Part shown: in pieces, positions 17,101 through 25,339 of the stretch
Position numbering within the stretch: the first letter of the stretch is position 1
Layout of the letters: each line of letters starts with the position of its first letter
Source of the DNA: Actinomycetota bacterium
GTDB taxonomy: Bacteria > Actinomycetota > Actinomycetes > S36-B12 > UBA5976
Direction of reading: 5' to 3'
Length of the DNA: 55,905 nucleotides
Assembly (NCBI GenBank): GCA_009885745.1
Contig: VFKC01000017.1
Span: 1-55,905 of the forward strand
The notes under the pieces: model-generated
The model's input: the letters and a program-made list of their open reading frames with translations, nothing else
Told to the model about the DNA's origin: nothing
Database searches by the model: none
Translations under genes and position numbers: made by a program

Positions 17101-17327
17101 TGGGATGCTTTTTTTGTAAATGTGAGTCCCAGAATTTTCTCTGGGGCAACTTGTTCAGTCATGACCAACCAAGCAATGCGAGCACTCATCACCGTAGTTT
17201 TGCCCGTACCAGCACCAGCAATAATCATTCCAGGTTCGAGTGGGGCTGTGATGGCAGCTAACTGCTCAGCAGAGGGCGCAAAACCAATTATTTTTTTCAG
17301 GTCATCTATCGTTCGGGTGTTTGTCAC
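14157..17327 (-). CDS. adnB: Helicase-nuclease subunit AdnB
   Basis: About 1056 aa UvrD-like helicase with a C-terminal RecB-family nuclease, equivalent to Rv3201c. With AdnA it resects double-strand breaks in actinobacteria. Walker A is IIAGAGTGKTTVMSAR, followed by ILGLTFTKKASHELL, motif II VVLLDEYQDTSLSQ, motif III VGDPCQAIYGWRGAE, MTIHQSKGLEFPYVV and AYVAITRAKHQVI. The nuclease motif WSVVDWKTGSPG (Asp, Lys) followed by QLSIYRL lies near the C-terminus and is intact. GTG 17327 overlaps the adnA stop as GTGA, so I chose it over 17387 and expect translational coupling. No iron-sulfur cysteine set is seen in this subunit. Confidence 0.9.
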   Translation of the reverse strand: MTNTRTIDDLKKIIGFAPSAEQLAAITAPLEPGMIIAGAGTGKTTVMSARIAWLVMTEQVAPEKILGLTFTKKASHELLTRVRQLLPKAMAFVGDSQVRIDAGEPTISTYNSFGARLLKEHGLRLGYEPDARVVVDATRYQLAMRVVRNTSVDLGGLGFNPVDAVTLMMKLDEQCSNYLVEPSKVISSDQARIAHLSGLEKTQALTFEMIEASKKRIALALLVDEFRAAKKANAIIDYSDQIRLAALAASSSSQMCDLLKEQFQVVLLDEYQDTSLSQKVLLQKLFGDGHTVMAVGDPCQAIYGWRGAEISNMENFASDFPRVVDGVATKSADYKLSVNRRSGKNILSAANNMSDSLRVIHQSIIELVVGDQDQVPGEVHVGQFSTFKDEVEWIADQVARIKPDKSWNEVAILLREKKNTGYYVEALERRGVPVQVVSPDALINLPEVREVVSYLQAIAEPTANGALARILMGPRLRIGMRDMAALGKYARGLVYKQDDDAGIDVILDRVVADVEKSERVSLLDALELVGEVRAIDVSDEARARMSALANELRTLRRFAGESAIDVINRVIKVTGIGVESMSRAHGAGGTHFDRLASLIDLAGEFRSLDGDASLPAFLAYIRDSERFERIPDSETTLSQNAVVIMTIHQSKGLEFPYVVIPEMTSGVFPGSPKGGQWPKRPEFLPQDILPKVLDERLQAFPAASGPTATDLKKYIAVVKELHVIDERRLAYVAITRAKHQVIASSSWWGMTQIKPRGASEFLLALREHATHLSHWQDQPEDNAVNPLLGTEEFVPWPVAVESAGFDLLQEQAKLVKDCETLEQDTLLSSLSAQELLLAKQWQADVDALLAQSQLAIADERLVRLPSSLSASQAMAFVRDQDSFLRSLVRPMPRKPSAAADRGTTFHAWVEDFFGQRPLIDDDQLPGAMDSQIYDDEQLEALKKSFQEGLFADRVPFAMEKQFALLAGSHTLLGRADAVFLGSLTDPNKPNHWSVVDWKTGSPGSADPLQLSIYRLAVAAILQVAPEQVDAAFYYVTSQKIEQPNQFLSLAELSQLL

Positions 17328-20300
17328 AGTACTGGTCGCCCTTCTGGTACCGCAGGGCACATGATTCGAACAGGACATTTTCGGCATTTTTGTTCTTCAT
17401 AACGCGCTTCATAAGTTTCATCAAGAATTATTGAGGCAGCCGAGGCTAGTCTTTCTTCTAGCGAAACTTCTGAATCTTGATCGTGATCACCGGCATTTAC
17501 AAATTGAACGACCGGCAAATCCTTTTGGTCTTTTGGCGAGGATCTCAACTGCACTAATGCGGCACCCTTGACATGTGTCTCAGGTGCTAGCGACTTTTGA
17601 GATGCGCCATCTTCATAATTTCCTGACTTCACCAAATAGGAATAGAGAGCTAACTGGATATCAGTGGGTAGATCCTTCTTATCCATCGGGTTGCGCCCAG
17701 TCTTGAAGTCATAAACAACAACTCCATCTGCTTGGAATTCAATTCGATCTGCTCGCCCACTTACGCTCAATTGAATTACGCGAGGCGCACCATCTGGATT
17801 CGTTGTGTTCACCGAAGTCTTAATTGCCAAGCCTGCTTCGGCGACACTGTCGACTTCACCTTGCTGTACTAGCCAAGCAAATAGCCGGCCTGACACAACA
17901 TGTGCCTCTGTCCGCATCTGCTGAGATTCCCAAGGCGCTTCATAACCCATCCCAGGCCACAGGCGATCTAGCTTTTGATCAATCGCTGCCATGTCTAATG
18001 GGATTTCTTTAGTCTGCAAGCCTTGGGCAATCGCATGAATTGCATTGCCAAAGACCATCACAGTTTCTGCTTGGGAAGTTGCTTGCACTTGGCGCTCTAG
18101 GAACCAACGAGCGGGACATTTTTCAATCGCGCGCACTGTCGACGGAGACAACGAAATCGGCTCGCTTGGTGCCTTCGAATTCTCAGTGACTGTTTTGATT
18201 CCCCACCAATTCTGTGGATTCGCTGCCCTAAATGTGTCACTGCCTTGTTGCGCCAAAATTGCCAATTGATGTGCAGCTAATTTGCGCATTGCTAGTGAGT
18301 TCTCTGAGTTACTTAATTCATTTCTCAATCCCGCGATAACACCATCAACGCTCAGTGGTCGAGAAGGTCTGCCCGGTAAGTGCCGCACATTTTCAGTGGG
18401 CAACAAATCCTTGAAGTCCTGCACAAATCGAGATGGGACTGAACCATCTTCTTTAGCCGATGTATCAACGGCCGTTACTACCAAGTGGTTCATTGCTCGA
18501 GTGACAGCCACATAAAATAGGCGGCGTTCTTCATCCAAAAGTTCTCGTGCGGTTGTTGCCATCAACTCGCGACGGGGGCCAATACGATCAGCCTGTAAAA
18601 GTGTTTGACGTTGTCTTAAGTCTGGCCACAAATCTTCTTGAGCGCCTGCGATTACTACATACTTCCACTGCAAACCCTTGGATTTATGTGCCGTTAAAAG
18701 CCGCACAGAATCGCTACGGACATCATGTTCTGCCAAAGATCCCGCCGGTATTTCTTGAGCTTCAATTTCAGCCAAGAAGTTCGTTAAGTCTTTACCTCGA
18801 CCGCGCGATACAAATCGGTTGGCCAAATCGTTCAGAGCACAAATGGCATCTAGGTCACGATTAGCGCGCTGGCTTGCGGAACCAAAGGAAAATGCCTGAC
18901 GCTCAAGTTGTGTTGGCCAGTTTGTGCCTTGCCAAATCTCCCAAAGGACGACACCGGGTCCCATACCTTTGCGCATCTTGCTTCGAACATCATTGAGAAG
19001 ATTGCCCAATTTTGTGATTGTGGCGATTGTGCTGTCATGGCGACCTGGCTCGATGTCGATAAGTTTTCTTGGGTCGGCCAACGCCTCACAAATCAACTGT
19101 GCAGATGGTCGCGCTGCTTGTTCCCGCGTTCCATCTAATTTGCGCAGATATTGACCGAGTCTGCGAATATCGATTGGATCAATCTGGGCGAGTGGACCCT
19201 GTAGCAATAGCAAAGCAACATCAGGGGTGAGTGCCCGTTCGTTGTCAACAACTCTTAACGCTGTAACTAGAGGTGCCACTGCAGGGTCAAGGTGTAGCGG
19301 AATCTCGTCAGCCGCTATCTCCACTGGTACACCTGCGGCAACTAATGCTCGATAGATTGCCGGAAGAGTTGTGACCGCAGAGCGAACAATGATTGCCATC
19401 TGCGACCACTTATATTCATTTTGAACTTTTGCACGCGCAACTAAATCTGCAATGTGACTGGCTTGAGCACCATCGGAATCGAACGTTAATAGATCCACTA
19501 GACCTGGGGAAGTCGATGGACAACTTGGTTTACGGTGCCTTTCAATATCTGCTTTTTGAAATCCGGCCGGGACTCGATCGCCGATTACGGCACTGGCAAC
19601 TTCACGTATCTGCGATCCGAATCGACGACAGGTGCTGAGTACAACATCAGTTACTGGTGTACCAAAAATTGGCTGGAAAATATCCGGAAAATTACGAATA
19701 CCTGACTCGTCTGCACCACGGAAACCATAAATAGCCTGATCAACATCGCCAACCACTACAAGTGAAGTTTGTGAATTGACCATTGCTTTGAGCAGTGCAA
19801 CCTGACCTGGGTCAGTGTCTTGATATTCATCAACATAAATGGCTTTAAAAGTTGTCTGCAAATATTTTTGAACATCGGGGCGATGACTCAGAATTACTGC
19901 GCGATGAACTAACTCGCCGTAATCCAAAGTCCCTTCCATATCTAGGACATCTAAGTACTCGTTCATAAAACTGCCAATTGCTTCCCAAGTCGCGCGGCGA
20001 GATTCTTGGCCCAATTTTTCAAGATCAACTGGGTCAAGGAGGTACGAACGCGTTCGAGCCATGACAGCGCGGATTTCTTCGGTTAGCCCTTTGGTATTTA
20101 GCGCCGGCTCAAGTTCATCTGGCCACTCGATACGACGATCTACGACTGCATCATTAAAAAGTTGGCGAGCGCGTTGTTGTTGTTCGGGACCAGAAAGCAA
20201 GCGGGTCGCGTTCTGATAATTTTCTGAATCTTGAAATTTTCGAATTAATGCATAGCAAAACGAGTGGAAAGTGCTAACTAAGGGAACAGCTCCACCGCCA

Positions 20301-20563
20301 GTTGCAGTGGCAACCTGATTGCGCCATTCAATAGCGGCCTTGCGCCCAAAGGTCAGACCAAGTACCTCATCGGGCGCCAACTTGTCTGGGCCCGTTAGGC
20401 GAGCGGCCATTGCGGCCACTAATGTCGTCGTCTTGCCAGTACCTGGCCCGGCGAGCACGCGCATAGCACCAGCACGGTGGGCAACAACGAGTAGCTGGTC
20501 ACTATCGAGTTCTGGTTTGGCGGGATCTTGCTTAACACTGCGATCAAGAATTAACTTTGTCAT
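17324..20563 (-). CDS. adnA: Helicase-nuclease subunit AdnA
   Basis: About 1079 aa, equivalent to Rv3202c. N-terminal UvrD-like motor: Walker A VLAGPGTGKTTTL, VLGLTFGRKAAIEWRNQV, STFHSFCYALI, motif II IYVDEYQDTDPGQ, VGDVDQAIYGFRGADE and LTAHKSKGLQWKYV. The C-terminal nuclease has VVVYDFKTGRNP (Asp, Lys) and QLALYSYLV. Cysteines EKCPARWF and CRKCPVRIMC fit an AddB-type iron-sulfur cluster that staples the nuclease domain. I chose ATG 20563 (MTKLILDRS) since the longer reading adds residues not expected in homologues; GGTGGA lies about 10 nt upstream. It is the first gene of the adnAB operon. Confidence 0.9.
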   Translation of the reverse strand: MTKLILDRSVKQDPAKPELDSDQLLVVAHRAGAMRVLAGPGTGKTTTLVAAMAARLTGPDKLAPDEVLGLTFGRKAAIEWRNQVATATGGGAVPLVSTFHSFCYALIRKFQDSENYQNATRLLSGPEQQQRARQLFNDAVVDRRIEWPDELEPALNTKGLTEEIRAVMARTRSYLLDPVDLEKLGQESRRATWEAIGSFMNEYLDVLDMEGTLDYGELVHRAVILSHRPDVQKYLQTTFKAIYVDEYQDTDPGQVALLKAMVNSQTSLVVVGDVDQAIYGFRGADESGIRNFPDIFQPIFGTPVTDVVLSTCRRFGSQIREVASAVIGDRVPAGFQKADIERHRKPSCPSTSPGLVDLLTFDSDGAQASHIADLVARAKVQNEYKWSQMAIIVRSAVTTLPAIYRALVAAGVPVEIAADEIPLHLDPAVAPLVTALRVVDNERALTPDVALLLLQGPLAQIDPIDIRRLGQYLRKLDGTREQAARPSAQLICEALADPRKLIDIEPGRHDSTIATITKLGNLLNDVRSKMRKGMGPGVVLWEIWQGTNWPTQLERQAFSFGSASQRANRDLDAICALNDLANRFVSRGRGKDLTNFLAEIEAQEIPAGSLAEHDVRSDSVRLLTAHKSKGLQWKYVVIAGAQEDLWPDLRQRQTLLQADRIGPRRELMATTARELLDEERRLFYVAVTRAMNHLVVTAVDTSAKEDGSVPSRFVQDFKDLLPTENVRHLPGRPSRPLSVDGVIAGLRNELSNSENSLAMRKLAAHQLAILAQQGSDTFRAANPQNWWGIKTVTENSKAPSEPISLSPSTVRAIEKCPARWFLERQVQATSQAETVMVFGNAIHAIAQGLQTKEIPLDMAAIDQKLDRLWPGMGYEAPWESQQMRTEAHVVSGRLFAWLVQQGEVDSVAEAGLAIKTSVNTTNPDGAPRVIQLSVSGRADRIEFQADGVVVYDFKTGRNPMDKKDLPTDIQLALYSYLVKSGNYEDGASQKSLAPETHVKGAALVQLRSSPKDQKDLPVVQFVNAGDHDQDSEVSLEERLASAASIILDETYEARYEEQKCRKCPVRIMCPAVPEGRPVL

Positions 20564-20710
20564 TGGGAACAATTCCACCATGCGCCTGTGACAAATATCG
20601 ACAAACATGCACAAAAGCGATTAAACAACGCAAGAGTTTCGCATTGTTGGACTAAAAACGGCAAAATTGAGATAGTTAAGACTCTGGCTGGCTTAGGTGG
20701 GGATGTATTG

Positions 20711-23092
20711 GTGAGCGATTCGCAAATTGCCATGCCCCTAGTAGTCGAAGACTCCGTCCTAGATCGCCGCTTGCGACGGCCAGCAGACATTGCTCGAGCA
20801 GCCTTTGCTCTACTTGCCATCACTGGTGTTGGGCTATTGGCGTATGTTGCCCACCAAACCACGAGTGGGATTGATCAAGACATATCTATTGGCGCTAATC
20901 GCCTACCTGCTGCGCTTATCTTTTTAGCGAACCTTGTTAGTGGTTTCAGTGTTCTAGTATTTCCAGGATTAGCCTCAATTGACCTTCTGGTTCGCAGACG
21001 GGCACGCCAACTTGTTGAAGCATTTGGTGGCTTGTTCCTGACGGCATTGGTTCTCACCTTGGCCTCATGGTTGTTGGTGCGTTTTGGATCAAACCGGCTA
21101 CTCGTTTCATTTTCAGGTACAACGAATCTTGACAAAGCAAACCCTTTCAATGTTTTACTCGGCGGATTCAGTTCATTCATAACAGTCTCTCGAATGATGT
21201 CTCGAAATCGATGGAATGTTTTATCCACGGTGGTGGTGAGCTCTATCGCATTAGCAAGCGTCATCAGCGGCGGTATCACAGCCGCTGGGCTTGCCGTTTC
21301 TTTGCTATCCGGCTGGTCAGTTGGATTGCTCATTCGTTATTTACTCGGCACCGACACAACTCGACCAGCTGGCAGAGATATCGCACGAACTCTTGTTGCA
21401 CTCGGTCATCCATTGAAAATATTGCGTGCAAGTGAAGTCATCCAATCGGGTCGCCGCTACGATGCCACGACAATTGACGGACAACGTCTCGAACTGATTG
21501 TGCTTGACCGAGACCTTGAGGGTGCTGGACTTGGGGCGGTTCTTTATCGCTCACTTCGCCTACGCGATGATCCTGGTGGCACAGGTACTTCGATGCGAGC
21601 ACGCTTGGAAAGAATGACTCTGAACAGTTGGGCAATTTCAAGTGCTGGTATTTCAACCCCACACTTACTTTCAGTGGCCGAAGTTGGACCTGATGCTGCT
21701 GTCCTTGCCTACGAATACGTGCAAGGTAAGCAATTTGACACAATCCAACATGCTCTCGGCGATGCCGAACTTGCTGGTTGCTGGGAAATTGTGCGCGACC
21801 TTCAAGCTGCCCGCATTGCTCATCGAGCGCTTTCTAGCGAGAACTTTTTGCTTGGCGCAGATGGGCGGGTTTACATAGTCGGCCTTGAAGATGCTGCAAT
21901 CGCGGCATCAGATGTACTGCTGCGAATTGATCTAGCCGAAGCATTAGTGACCTTGTCATTGTTAGCAGATCCAAACCGCGCTATCGCTGCCGGTCGCGCA
22001 ATACTAGGAGACGCTGGATTGGCCAGGGCCTTACCCGCCCTTCAACCAGTTGCGCTCTCATCCAGAACCCGCAAGCAGGTTAAGGCAAACAAAGATCTGC
22101 TGAGCAACCTGCGCGCCAAACTCCTTAAACTCTTACCCGCTGGCGCAACAACTGAGGCAATTGAAATTGAGCGCATTAAACCTCGCACATTGTTAACTAT
22201 CGCCGCCGGAACTATTGCCGGGTACATCCTGTTAACCCAACTTGGGCAAGTGAATTTACCTGAATTAATTCGTGAAACAAATCCAGTCTGGATGCTGGTT
22301 GGTTTTGGTTTCTCCTGTATGACTTATTTCGCGGCAACTATGACTTTAATCGGGGTTGTGCCTGAGCGATTATCTTTTTGGAAAACTCTACAAACTCAAC
22401 TTGCTGCTTCATTTGCGACCCTTGTTGCTCCCCCAACATTGGGATCGGTCGCAATAAACGTTCGGTACCTAAACAAACAGCGCTTACCTAGCTCTCTCGC
22501 GGGTGCCAGTGTTGCAGTAGCTCAAGTTCTTGCATTCTTAAGTCACTTAATTTTGCTGCTGATAATGATTATCGCTGCCGGCACTTCAAAAGATTTCACT
22601 TTCAAACCTTCTCGCACCGCGATTTTAGTTGCTATCTCAATTGCCCTAATTGCCTCAGCACTTTCGACAATTCCAAAAATTCGCACACTCGTTACCGAGC
22701 GAGTGCAACCCTTTATTGGTCAAGTTGTTCCCCGAATTACCTCGCTGGCAAACAATCCTGGGAAATTGGCAACTGGTATCGTTGGAGTTCTCTTGCTCAA
22801 TCTTGCCTACTGCGCTTGTTTAGTTGCTTCGGTGCGAGCGTTCACTTCCGAAGGCTCTATCGCGGCAATCTCACTGGTCTATCTCGCGGGTGCCGTGCTT
22901 GGTCAAGCAGCGCCAACACCAGGTGGACTTGGCGCAGTCGAAGCCGCGATCGCGGCCGGACTAACTGCAAGTGGAATTGACGCCGGTGTTGCCGTTTCTG
23001 CAACTCTTGTCTTTAGGCTTTGGACTTTTTGGATTCCGACGATTCCAGGTTGGTTTGCCTTCCAACGTCTCCAAAAATCCGGCGACCTTTAG
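20711..23092 (+). CDS. Lysylphosphatidylglycerol synthase/flippase-like membrane protein with internal pseudokinase
   Basis: About 793 aa. Order of parts: an N-terminal membrane block of about six segments (AAFALLAITGVGLLAYVA onward); a soluble protein-kinase-like domain in the middle; and a C-terminal block of about eight segments typical of the LPG synthase TM region/UPF0104 family, with APTPGGLGAVEAAI, the signature of flippase-like proteins. In the kinase-like part the catalytic loop reads HRALSSENFLL where active kinases have HRDxxxxN, and VGLEDA replaces DFG, so phosphotransfer is unlikely. It probably moves or modifies a lipid-linked substrate. GTG 20711 was chosen, with GGTGGGG upstream; the upstream 130 bp to adnA holds only promoter space. 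Confidence 0.78.
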   Translation: MSDSQIAMPLVVEDSVLDRRLRRPADIARAAFALLAITGVGLLAYVAHQTTSGIDQDISIGANRLPAALIFLANLVSGFSVLVFPGLASIDLLVRRRARQLVEAFGGLFLTALVLTLASWLLVRFGSNRLLVSFSGTTNLDKANPFNVLLGGFSSFITVSRMMSRNRWNVLSTVVVSSIALASVISGGITAAGLAVSLLSGWSVGLLIRYLLGTDTTRPAGRDIARTLVALGHPLKILRASEVIQSGRRYDATTIDGQRLELIVLDRDLEGAGLGAVLYRSLRLRDDPGGTGTSMRARLERMTLNSWAISSAGISTPHLLSVAEVGPDAAVLAYEYVQGKQFDTIQHALGDAELAGCWEIVRDLQAARIAHRALSSENFLLGADGRVYIVGLEDAAIAASDVLLRIDLAEALVTLSLLADPNRAIAAGRAILGDAGLARALPALQPVALSSRTRKQVKANKDLLSNLRAKLLKLLPAGATTEAIEIERIKPRTLLTIAAGTIAGYILLTQLGQVNLPELIRETNPVWMLVGFGFSCMTYFAATMTLIGVVPERLSFWKTLQTQLAASFATLVAPPTLGSVAINVRYLNKQRLPSSLAGASVAVAQVLAFLSHLILLLIMIIAAGTSKDFTFKPSRTAILVAISIALIASALSTIPKIRTLVTERVQPFIGQVVPRITSLANNPGKLATGIVGVLLLNLAYCACLVASVRAFTSEGSIAAISLVYLAGAVLGQAAPTPGGLGAVEAAIAAGLTASGIDAGVAVSATLVFRLWTFWIPTIPGWFAFQRLQKSGDL

Positions 23093-24279
23093 TAGGAAGG
23101 CTTCTCGGGTTCAATCTGGCTGACCCAAGCTAAGACTCCGCCACCAACATGTATCGCATCCTTGAAGCCAGCATTTTTTACCACTGCTAGAACTTCAGCC
23201 GAACGAACACCTGATTTACAATGCAATACAACTTGCTTATCCTGCGGAAGCTTCGTTAAAGCATCGCCCATCAAGAATTCATTTTTTGGAATCAAAATTG
23301 CGCCAGGAATATTTACAATTTCGTATTCACCTGGTTCACGCACATCAATAAGAACAAAATCTCTTTCGCCACGCTCTCGAGCCTGCAACATCTCATTGAG
23401 TTGGCGCACATTGATTGTGGAATCAACAATTGCCTCAACGGCAGCATCGGAGACTGCGCCACAAAATGCTTCGTAATCAATCAAATCGGTAACTGTTGGA
23501 TTGGCTCCACAGATTGCGCAATTCGGATCCTTGCGCATTTTAATTTTGCGGTACGTCATTTCAAGTGCGTCATAAACGATAAGAGATCCAACAAGCGGAT
23601 CGCCTATTCCCGTTAGGACCTTGATTGCTTCAGTTACTTGAATAGAGCCGATTGACGCGCAAAGCACGCCAAGCACGCCACCTTCGGAGCACGATGGAAC
23701 CATGCCGGGCGGAGGTGGCTCTGGGTATAGGCATCGGTAGCAGGGCCCAAATTCGGACCAGAACACACTTGCCTGACCATCAAATCGATAAATCGAACCC
23801 CAGATGTATGGCTTATTTAGCAAGACACAGGCATCGTTTACCAAATAGCGGGTCGCAAAATTGTCAGTGCCATCGACGATTAAGTCGTACTGGGAAAAAA
23901 GTTCCATTACGTTGCTTGAATCAAGTCGCTCTTCATGCAAATTTATTTTTACGTAAGGATTGATCTCGCTAACACTTTCGGCTGCGCTCTGTGCTTTTGA
24001 TCGGCCTACATCGCTTTGACCGTGAATAATCTGGCGCTGCAAATTCGATTCATCAACTGTGTCGAATTCTAGGATGCCCAAAGTGCCAACACCTGCTGCA
24101 GCTAAGTACATAAGAGCGGGGCTACCTAGCCCACCGGCTCCAACACAAAGTACGCGAGCATTTTTCAGGCGCTTCTGCCCAGCCATACCAACCTCAGGAA
24201 TAATTAAATGACGACTGTAGCGACGCACTTCATCCACGGTTAGTTCTAGAGCAGGTTCTACCAAAGGTGGCAGCGACAT
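23089..24279 (-). CDS. moeZ: Adenylyltransferase/sulfurtransferase MoeZ
   Basis: 396-aa two-domain protein matching Rv3206c. The N-terminal E1/ThiF/MoeB domain has VLCVGAGGLGSPALMYLA (nucleotide site), NLQRQIIHG (R-finger), IVDGTDNFATRY, and zinc CxxC pairs CYRCLYPE and CAICG. The C-terminal rhodanese domain (about residues 285-390) has the active Cys in LHCKSGVRSAE. MoeZ adenylates and thiocarboxylates sulfur-carrier proteins for molybdenum cofactor, thiamine, cysteine or tRNA thiolation. A GGAGT sequence precedes the ATG. The stop codon shares 4 nt with the convergent flippase gene. Confidence 0.93.
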   Translation of the reverse strand: MSLPPLVEPALELTVDEVRRYSRHLIIPEVGMAGQKRLKNARVLCVGAGGLGSPALMYLAAAGVGTLGILEFDTVDESNLQRQIIHGQSDVGRSKAQSAAESVSEINPYVKINLHEERLDSSNVMELFSQYDLIVDGTDNFATRYLVNDACVLLNKPYIWGSIYRFDGQASVFWSEFGPCYRCLYPEPPPPGMVPSCSEGGVLGVLCASIGSIQVTEAIKVLTGIGDPLVGSLIVYDALEMTYRKIKMRKDPNCAICGANPTVTDLIDYEAFCGAVSDAAVEAIVDSTINVRQLNEMLQARERGERDFVLIDVREPGEYEIVNIPGAILIPKNEFLMGDALTKLPQDKQVVLHCKSGVRSAEVLAVVKNAGFKDAIHVGGGVLAWVSQIEPEKPSY

Positions 24280-24416
24280 AAAAACTCCTAAGTTTCTCTA
24301 CCTCTATCCAACCTTGTTTCCCTGTTTTTTGTTCCTGCGGGGTCGCTTTGGCCAACAAAGTTTCACTTTTAGGCATAAAGTTATAGGCACAGGAAAGTAA
24401 ACGAGTGGAGTAAATC

Positions 24417-24641
24417 GTGGAAATTAGAATTGGTATCAAAGATTCAAATCGCGATGTCGCTTTGGAAACAAACGAATCTCACAAAGAAGTTTTGAAGTTA
24501 GTAGAAGCAGCAATTGCCAATTCTTCTTTACTCAATCTCACCGACGACAAAGGTCGCACCGTGTTGGTTCCTGGTGGCGTAATCGCATTTGTTGAAATCG
24601 GATCGCCGACTTCGGGTCGCGTGGGCTTCGCTTCGGCATAA
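24417..24641 (+). CDS. DUF3107 family protein
   Basis: 74-aa actinobacterial DUF3107 protein, equivalent to Rv3208A (TB9.4), starting MEIRIGIKDSNRDVALETN and ending in the conserved GGVIAFVEIGSPTSGRVGF. The function is not known. GTG 24417 has GGAG 7 nt upstream. Only 5 bp separate its stop from the stop of the convergent ferritin-like gene. The 137 bp upstream to moeZ holds a possible -35/-10 pair (TTGGCC, 16 bp, TAGGCA), which I consider weak. Confidence 0.92.
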   Translation: MEIRIGIKDSNRDVALETNESHKEVLKLVEAAIANSSLLNLTDDKGRTVLVPGGVIAFVEIGSPTSGRVGFASA

Positions 24642-24646
24642 CCGAA

Positions 24647-25288
24647 TCAGGATGCCAGACCGAGCGCATCCATTCGGCGAGCATGGCCAACAGTTAGTCG
24701 ATTCACAAAAGCTGTAATTTCATCTGGGCTACCTGCTGCTTGAAAAAACAATTTCTGCAACTCTGGGCGCGCTGAGGCAACAACCGTTGCTTGGCTGATC
24801 ATTTCCCCCATCAAACGACGGCCCCAGAGCGCAAGGCGACCGGCAACTTTAGGATCATTAGCAATCGCGTTCCTAATGCGGCTGACGGCGAATTCAGTTT
24901 GACCCGCATCAGTCAGGATGTGTAGCACAAGCAAAGCGGTTTGCTCGTCTAAGTGTGTTGACATCTCTCGGTAAAAATCGGCGGCAATGCCATCGGCCAC
25001 ATAGACCATCAGCACACGTTCCAACCAATTTTTAGTCGACATGTTGGCATGGAACTGATTTAGTGGTGCAACGAATGGTTCCATCGCTTCATTCGGGTCA
25101 AAGCCAAGTTGAGTAAGTCGGTCACAAACCTGGACAAAGTGGGAATATTCCGTAGCGGCAATACCGGCTAGGACGATATTGTCCCCCAATTCCGGGGCCA
25201 AACGGGCATCGCTGGCGATGCGTTCAAAGGATACGAGCTCGCCATAAGCAAGGGCTCCGAGTAAATCTACAACTGCAAGACTAGTCAC
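24647..25288 (-). CDS. Ferritin-like fold protein (MiaE-like)
   Basis: 213-aa all-helical protein of the actinobacterial ferritin-like family found beside the RhlE helicase, annotated variously as ferritin-like fold or MiaE-like hydroxylase. Candidate di-iron ligands lie in GELVSFERIAS, AATEYSHFVQ (ExxH), DGIAADFYREM and DAGQTEFAVSRI, giving two Glu-rich helix pairs. The reaction is not established. GTG 25288 follows TAGCCT by 8 nt without a Shine-Dalgarno sequence, so the mRNA may be leaderless. It is divergent from the DEAD-box helicase gene, with about 50 bp between. Confidence 0.8.
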   Translation of the reverse strand: MTSLAVVDLLGALAYGELVSFERIASDARLAPELGDNIVLAGIAATEYSHFVQVCDRLTQLGFDPNEAMEPFVAPLNQFHANMSTKNWLERVLMVYVADGIAADFYREMSTHLDEQTALLVLHILTDAGQTEFAVSRIRNAIANDPKVAGRLALWGRRLMGEMISQATVVASARPELQKLFFQAAGSPDEITAFVNRLTVGHARRMDALGLAS

Positions 25289-25339
25289 GAAGCCTAAGGC
25301 TAGGCGATAAAGCGGGTACGATGGAAGTCGGCCACCAAA

